Part shown: positions 52,870-56,327 of the stretch, one piece after another | How positions within the stretch are numbered: position 1 is the stretch's first letter | How the letters are laid out: the number at the start of each line of letters is the position of its first letter | Assembly (NCBI GenBank): GCA_049582065.1 | Contig: JBAUTF010000027.1 | Location: 1 to 56,327, forward strand | Direction of reading: 5' to 3' | From: DATKSS01 sp049582065 | GTDB taxonomy: Bacteria; Chloroflexota; Dormibacteria; Dormibacterales; Dormibacteraceae | DNA: 56,327 nt | The notes under the pieces: model-generated | Told to the model about the DNA's origin: nothing | Seen by the model: only the letters and a program-made list of their open reading frames with translations | Database searches by the model: none | Program-made: the position numbers and the translations under genes

Positions 52870-53474
52870 GACCTCCCCTCCGGCCCTGCGGGCCACCTCC
52901 CCACCCGTGGGGAGGTGGCGCGGCGCACGAAGTTGCCGAGGATCTTCTTGCCTTCCCTGGTCAAGACCGATTCGGGGTGGAACTGCACTCCATAGGTCGC
53001 ATGCCTGGTGTGGCGCAGCCCCATCACAGTCCCGTCTGCCGTCCACGCCGTGACTACGAGCTCCGGCGGCACCGACGACCTCTCGACGATCAGGGAGTGG
53101 TAGCGGGTCGCCTCGAAGGGATCGCTCACTCCCGCCATCACGCCGGAGTTGTCGTGACGGATCCACGACGTCTTACCGTGCGCGGGCTCGTTGCGGGAGA
53201 CCCGGCCCCCGAACACCTGGCCGATGCACTGGTGGCCGAGGCACACGCCCAGGATCGGCACCCGGCCGCTCAAGCCGCGGATCGCATCGTTCGAGATTCC
53301 GGCATCCTCGGGCCTTCCGGGGCCGGGTGAGATGACGATGCCGTCGAAACGCGAGAGCTCGTCCACCGTCACCTCGTCGTTGCGGAACACCTTCGGCTCG
53401 GCGTCCAGCTCGGCCATGTACTGCACCAGGTTGTAGGTAAAGGAGTCGTAGTTGTCGATGAGGGCGATGGACAT
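52866..53474 (-). CDS. trpG: Anthranilate synthase component II (glutamine amidotransferase)
   Basis: A 202-residue TrpG: IALIDNYDSFTYNLVQYM, GIVISPGPGRPEDAG, catalytic Cys in LGVCLGHQCIGQVFGG, and HPESVLT with the catalytic His and Glu. It supplies ammonia to TrpE. After G-N-F-V-R-R the last 17 or so residues (ATSPRVGRWPAGPEGRS) are not family sequence but come from a palindromic repeat. ATG overlaps the trpE stop (TGATG), with GGAGGAG just upstream. Confidence 0.96.
   Translation of the reverse strand: MSIALIDNYDSFTYNLVQYMAELDAEPKVFRNDEVTVDELSRFDGIVISPGPGRPEDAGISNDAIRGLSGRVPILGVCLGHQCIGQVFGGRVSRNEPAHGKTSWIRHDNSGVMAGVSDPFEATRYHSLIVERSSVPPELVVTAWTADGTVMGLRHTRHATYGVQFHPESVLTREGKKILGNFVRRATSPRVGRWPAGPEGRS
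52873..52919. repeat. Palindromic double-hairpin element at the trpG/trpD junction
   Basis: Two hairpins in a row: GGCCC tgc GGGCC (52882-52894), then a 13-bp perfect stem GCCACCTCCCCAC / GTGGGGAGGTGGC with a 2-nt loop (52892-52919). Layout and arm sequences match the units inside dnaX. It codes for the trpG tail and provides the trpD ribosome binding site. Confidence 0.7.
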
Positions 53475-54883
53475 CACATCTCCTCCGCCATCTCGACCGC
53501 TTTGAACATGGCGCCGGCCTTCTCGAGGGTCTCCTCGAACTCGCGCTCCGGCTTCGAATCTGCGACGACACCCGCGCCCGCCTGCACATACGCGGCGCCG
53601 CCGGCGACCACCACCGTTCGCAGCGTGATCGCCATGTCGAGGTTGCCGCCAAAGCTGACATAACCGAGGGATCCCGCGTAGACGCCGCGCCGGTCAGGCT
53701 CGAGGTCGGCGATGACCTCCATGGCCCGGATCTTGGGCGCACCGGACACCGTCCCGGCCGGGAACGCAGCGCGCAGCGCATCCAGCGACGTTCGGCCCTC
53801 GCGCAACTGCCCGCTCACCGTCGAAGAGATGTGCATGACGTGGGAGTACCGCTCGACCTCCATCAGGCGGTCGACCTTCACCGACCCGGGCCTGGCCACG
53901 CGACCCACGTCGTTGCGCCCGAGGTCGACCAGCATCACGTGCTCGGCGCGCTCCTTGAGGTCGTTGAGCAGCTCCTGCTCCAGGCGCGCGTCCTCCGTCG
54001 GGTCGGCGCTGCGGCGGCGCGTGCCTGCCAGCGGCCTGGTTTCGACCCGCCCGTTCTCGACCTGGACCAGCTTCTCCGGCGACGTGCCGACCACGTGGCG
54101 GTCGCCGCCGAGCGCCAGGAAGAACATGTAAGGCGAGGGGTTGATGGCGCGCAGGCAGCGGTAGACGTCGAAGGGCGTGGCCGCCAGCGGCTTGCTGAAG
54201 CGCTGCGAGACGACGATCTGGAACGCGTCGCCGCCCAGGATGTGCTCGCGAGCCGCGTCCACCATGGCATGGAACTGTCCCTTGGTCACATTCGACTTCC
54301 AGCCCGCGCCGTCGGTCCCGTGAGCAGCGGCAGCCACCTGGTCGGAGGCGAGGCGCATCTCCATCTCGTCGATCCGGCCGACCGCCGTCTCGTAGTCCTC
54401 GCGGTCTGGGCGGTGAATCGTCAGCAACATGAGCCGCCGGGTCACGTGGTCGAACACGGCCAGGTCCTCGGCGGTGAGGAACGCGCTCTCCGGCATCGGG
54501 GGCGCTGCGCCCTCGGCCACCGGAAGCCGCTCGAAGTGGCGCGCCGCCTCATAGCCGAGGTAGCCGACGGCGCCGCCGTGGAAGCGGGGAATCCCCTTCA
54601 CCGGGGCGGTCACCTCCGCAGCTACGGAGGCGAGGGCGTCGAGTGGGTTTCCCGCACCGAGGTCGAGGTGCCTCGGTTGAAACCCGATGAACGAGTAGCG
54701 GGCGAGCCTTTCGCCGCCTTCCACGCTCTCGAGCAGGAACCCGGGCTCCCCCGCTGGGCACAACAGGGTGTACGCGCGGACCGGGGTGAGCATGTCGGCC
54801 AGGACCTCCCGGTAAACCGGGATCAGCGTGTGGCTCTTCGCGAGGGCCTGGGATTCGTCCCGGCCGGGTGTGCACTCTCTCAT
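53474..54883 (-). CDS. trpE: Anthranilate synthase component I
   Basis: A 469-residue TrpE, first gene of the aromatic operon. It has the tryptophan feedback motif LLESVEGG (about 50-57) followed by RYSFIGF, then GGDAFQIVVSQRF, NPSPYMFF, RPLAGTRRR, VDLGRNDVGRV, and AGTVSGAPKIRAMEVI. With TrpG it makes anthranilate from chorismate. The ATG has GAGGGG 7 nt upstream, so this operon has a leader; I find no Trp-rich leader peptide or T-box in the 115 nt before it. Confidence 0.97.
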   Translation of the reverse strand: MRECTPGRDESQALAKSHTLIPVYREVLADMLTPVRAYTLLCPAGEPGFLLESVEGGERLARYSFIGFQPRHLDLGAGNPLDALASVAAEVTAPVKGIPRFHGGAVGYLGYEAARHFERLPVAEGAAPPMPESAFLTAEDLAVFDHVTRRLMLLTIHRPDREDYETAVGRIDEMEMRLASDQVAAAAHGTDGAGWKSNVTKGQFHAMVDAAREHILGGDAFQIVVSQRFSKPLAATPFDVYRCLRAINPSPYMFFLALGGDRHVVGTSPEKLVQVENGRVETRPLAGTRRRSADPTEDARLEQELLNDLKERAEHVMLVDLGRNDVGRVARPGSVKVDRLMEVERYSHVMHISSTVSGQLREGRTSLDALRAAFPAGTVSGAPKIRAMEVIADLEPDRRGVYAGSLGYVSFGGNLDMAITLRTVVVAGGAAYVQAGAGVVADSKPEREFEETLEKAGAMFKAVEMAEEM

Positions 54884-54998
54884 CTGGTTCCCCTCATCTA
54901 GATTGGCGCGTGGCGCCGGGCTCTCGACTCGTCCGCGCGGCTCACTCTGGCCGCGCCGGATGCCAAACGTTATCAGAAGCCGGAGGGTTTCCCGCGAA
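54884..54998 (-). promoter_or_regulatory. Upstream region of the trp-aro operon
   Basis: 115 bp between the HhH gene stop and trpE. TAACGT (around 54975-54970) is a possible -10. A GC-rich stretch could fold but I see no attenuator with a T tract, no Trp-rich leader ORF and no T-box specifier. Confidence 0.35.
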
Positions 54999-55547
54999 TC
55001 AGACCTGGTGCTTGGCCGCCTTCATCTCGCGCTTGACCTCCCGCGCTTGTGCCATAGATTCGGCGGAATCGACGTCGGCAACCGTGTGCCACGAGGCCGC
55101 GTGCTTCTCCCACCCGCGCGGCTTGATCCCGAACTTTTTGGCCAGGACGGCGACCAGGATCTTGACTTTCATGTCGCCGAACCCGGGCAGCTTCTTGATG
55201 CGTGCCGCCAGGTCGTCGCCATCACTTGCCGCTTTCCAGACCGACCCGGCATCCCCGCCGTAATCCTTGACGATCACCTGGCACATCGCCTGGACGCGCC
55301 GCGCCATGCTGCCCGGGAAGCGGTGCAGGGCCGGGCGCTCGCGGAATATCGCGTCCAGCTTGTCAGGGTCCATCGCCGCGATCTTGCGGGCGTCCAGGTG
55401 GCCCAGCCGCTGCTTCAGGTCGTACGGCCCGGCGAATGCCTTCTCCATCTTGACCTGCTGGTCGAGGACCAGCCCGATCAAAAGAGCGAGGGGATCGGTC
55501 TCGAGGAGGTGATTGGCGGCGGGATCCTTGGTCCAGACGATGGGCAT
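54999..55547 (-). CDS. HhH-GPD-type base excision repair family protein
   Basis: A 182-residue protein matching the actinobacterial HhH-GPD repair family: NHLLETDPLALLIGLVLDQQVKMEKAFAGP (given here in parts), RFPGSMARRVQAMCQVI, then the helix-hairpin-helix KKLPGFGDMKVKILVAVLAK with GWEKHAASW. The usual Lys/Asp catalytic pair of bifunctional glycosylases is not clearly placed, so activity is uncertain. The ATG follows TAGAGT by exactly 6 nt. It is divergent from a sigma factor gene. Confidence 0.85.
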   Translation of the reverse strand: MPIVWTKDPAANHLLETDPLALLIGLVLDQQVKMEKAFAGPYDLKQRLGHLDARKIAAMDPDKLDAIFRERPALHRFPGSMARRVQAMCQVIVKDYGGDAGSVWKAASDGDDLAARIKKLPGFGDMKVKILVAVLAKKFGIKPRGWEKHAASWHTVADVDSAESMAQAREVKREMKAAKHQV

Positions 55548-55553
55548 GCCGAG

Positions 55554-55559
55554 ACTCTA
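55554..55559 (-). promoter_or_regulatory. TAGAGT -10 element, leaderless start of HhH-GPD gene
   Basis: TAGAGT, ctcggc, ATG: 6-nt spacing, no Shine-Dalgarno, no clear -35. Confidence 0.5.
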
Positions 55560-55579
55560 GGTCACAAGGCCATGTACCG

Positions 55580-56185
55580 TTGGCCGTTATACACAACGTG
55601 TCTGCCGACGGCGAGCCGGTCGCCGAGGCGTATGAGCCAGGTTCGCGGGAAGACTTCGATCGCCTTTACCGGGCGGCGTACCCACGCGTCTATCGCACGC
55701 TGACGGCGATCCTGGGGGACCCGGCCGAGGCCGAGGACTGCGCCCAGGACGCATTCGTGCACGCGTTCCGCGCCTGGAAGCGCTGGCGTCCGGATGCGCG
55801 CCCCGAGGCCTGGATCCACCGCATCGCCGTCAACCGTGCCATCTCGTATCGGCGGAAGGCCCAGCTGCGCACGGTCGGCGAGCTGCTGCGCCGCCTCGGC
55901 CGGCCTGCCGTTACTGCCGACCCGGCCGTGATCGCCTCCCAACCTGACATCCTCTCGGCCCTGCGAGCAATCCCGCCCAGGCTGGCGGCCGCCATCGTGC
56001 TGCGCCACTATCACGGCTACAACAACCGCGAGATCGCGGCGGCCATCGGCGTGTCGGAGCGGACGGTGGGCACCCGTCTGCGCCAGGCGGCCGCGCGATT
56101 GCGCGCGATCCTCGACCCGGACTTCTCACTTGATCGATCTCCGGCGTTGTCTTCAGAAAGCTATGAGTCATATGTCGAAGACTGA
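55580..56185 (+). CDS. ECF-type RNA polymerase sigma factor
   Basis: About 200 residues with sigma region 2 (DFDRLYRAAYPRVYRTL, GDPAEAEDCAQDAFVHAFR) and region 4 (IPPRLAAAIVLRHYHGYNN, REIAAAIGVSERTVGTRLRQ), separated by a short linker: the SigE/RpoE-like ECF layout. It directs RNA polymerase to stress genes, normally held by an anti-sigma encoded next door. The start is unclear: TTG at 55580 or GTG at 55598, the latter trimming six residues. The stop lies 23 nt inside the next gene. Confidence 0.9.
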   Translation: MAVIHNVSADGEPVAEAYEPGSREDFDRLYRAAYPRVYRTLTAILGDPAEAEDCAQDAFVHAFRAWKRWRPDARPEAWIHRIAVNRAISYRRKAQLRTVGELLRRLGRPAVTADPAVIASQPDILSALRAIPPRLAAAIVLRHYHGYNNREIAAAIGVSERTVGTRLRQAAARLRAILDPDFSLDRSPALSSESYESYVED

Positions 56186-56327
56186 AGGCGATCCGCTCGG
56201 GCCCGCCTTCTCCTGGCGGCTGCGCGCGGCGCTCGATCGCGTGGTGCCGCCGCACGTGCCGCCGCGCTATCAGTCGGCGTCGAACGCGCCGGCCGCCCCA
56301 TTGCGCTTCGCCCCGGCGGCCCTGGCG
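56163..56327 (+). CDS. Start of a gene downstream of the ECF sigma factor (possible anti-sigma factor), truncated
   Basis: Only 55 codons are visible, beginning MSHMSKTEGDPLGPAFSWRL with ATG at 56163 (or 56172), overlapping the sigma gene by 23 nt. The sequence is Pro/Ala-rich with no diagnostic motif yet. Position and overlap are typical of an anti-sigma factor, but this is inference from context only. Confidence 0.55.
   Translation, partial: MSHMSKTEGDPLGPAFSWRLRAALDRVVPPHVPPRYQSASNAPAAPLRFAPAALA

Noticed and set aside
54884..54998. Possible trp leader peptide or T-box ahead of trpE
   Set aside because: No short ORF with consecutive Trp codons, no T-box sequence and no terminator with T tract were found.

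Overview
The window is a dense, GC-rich bacterial chromosome segment with no mobile element, phage or CRISPR array. Gene content and order suggest a soil-type Terrabacteria lineage near Chloroflexota or 'Candidatus Dormibacterota'. The evidence is an F420-type PPOX protein, an actinobacterial-style HhH-GPD protein, heterodimeric ABC exporters, a riboflavin operon, and the Firmicutes-like blocks rpmB/asp23-fakA and ffs-dnaX-ybaB-recR-rrn. The phylum call is inference. Most first-in-operon genes lack a Shine-Dalgarno sequence and carry a TANNNT hexamer 6-11 nt before the start codon, so leaderless transcription appears to be the rule.

Layout, left to right. 1-5248: fakA (partial), asp23 and rpmB; an AcuC-like deacetylase divergent from glutamate formimidoyltransferase; three linked LiaF-like membrane genes. 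5321-9964: a PreP-like M16C protease divergent from a short PPOX protein and a beta-propeller lipoprotein. 9970-13353: operon ribD-ribE-ribBA-ribH. 13530-18721: rRNA operon 16S, tRNA-Ala(TGC), 23S with no adjacent 5S. 18908-21767: 4.5S RNA, dnaX, ybaB, recR, read towards the rRNA operon. 21969-24879: CDP-alcohol phosphotransferase and a class A penicillin-binding protein. 25012-30989: an orphan complex I membrane-arm-like cluster (small membrane ORF, J, K, L, M, N) that has lost many of the charged residues needed for proton pumping. 30988-35447: a GNAT acetyltransferase and a two-gene ABC exporter. 35537-40823: CBS protein, mnmA, flavin monooxygenase, and a threonine synthase / MoaD-like sulfur carrier / NIL cluster, then an epimerase-like gene divergent from a secreted phosphoesterase. 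41765-54883: a compact aromatic supraoperon trpE-G-D-C-F-B-A-aroH-aroF-tyrA-aroA followed by B3/B4, NUDIX, aldo/keto reductase and MenC-like genes. 54999-56327: an HhH-GPD repair protein divergent from an ECF sigma factor and the start of its downstream gene.

The aromatic cluster encodes DAHP synthase, EPSP synthase, chorismate mutase, prephenate dehydrogenase and all seven tryptophan enzymes, joined mostly by ATGA/GTGA/TGATG overlaps. The riboflavin operon holds the complete core pathway. The sulfur-carrier cluster suggests thiocarboxylate-based sulfur transfer.

Non-coding structure is the most unusual layer. Several divergent gene pairs share one symmetric ANNNTANNNT element that can serve as a -10 in both directions. 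A roughly 50 bp double-hairpin repeat sits in tandem inside dnaX and again at the trpG/trpD junction. Three related hairpins lie in the rRNA spacer and leader. Long inverted repeats flank the 16S and 23S genes as processing stems.
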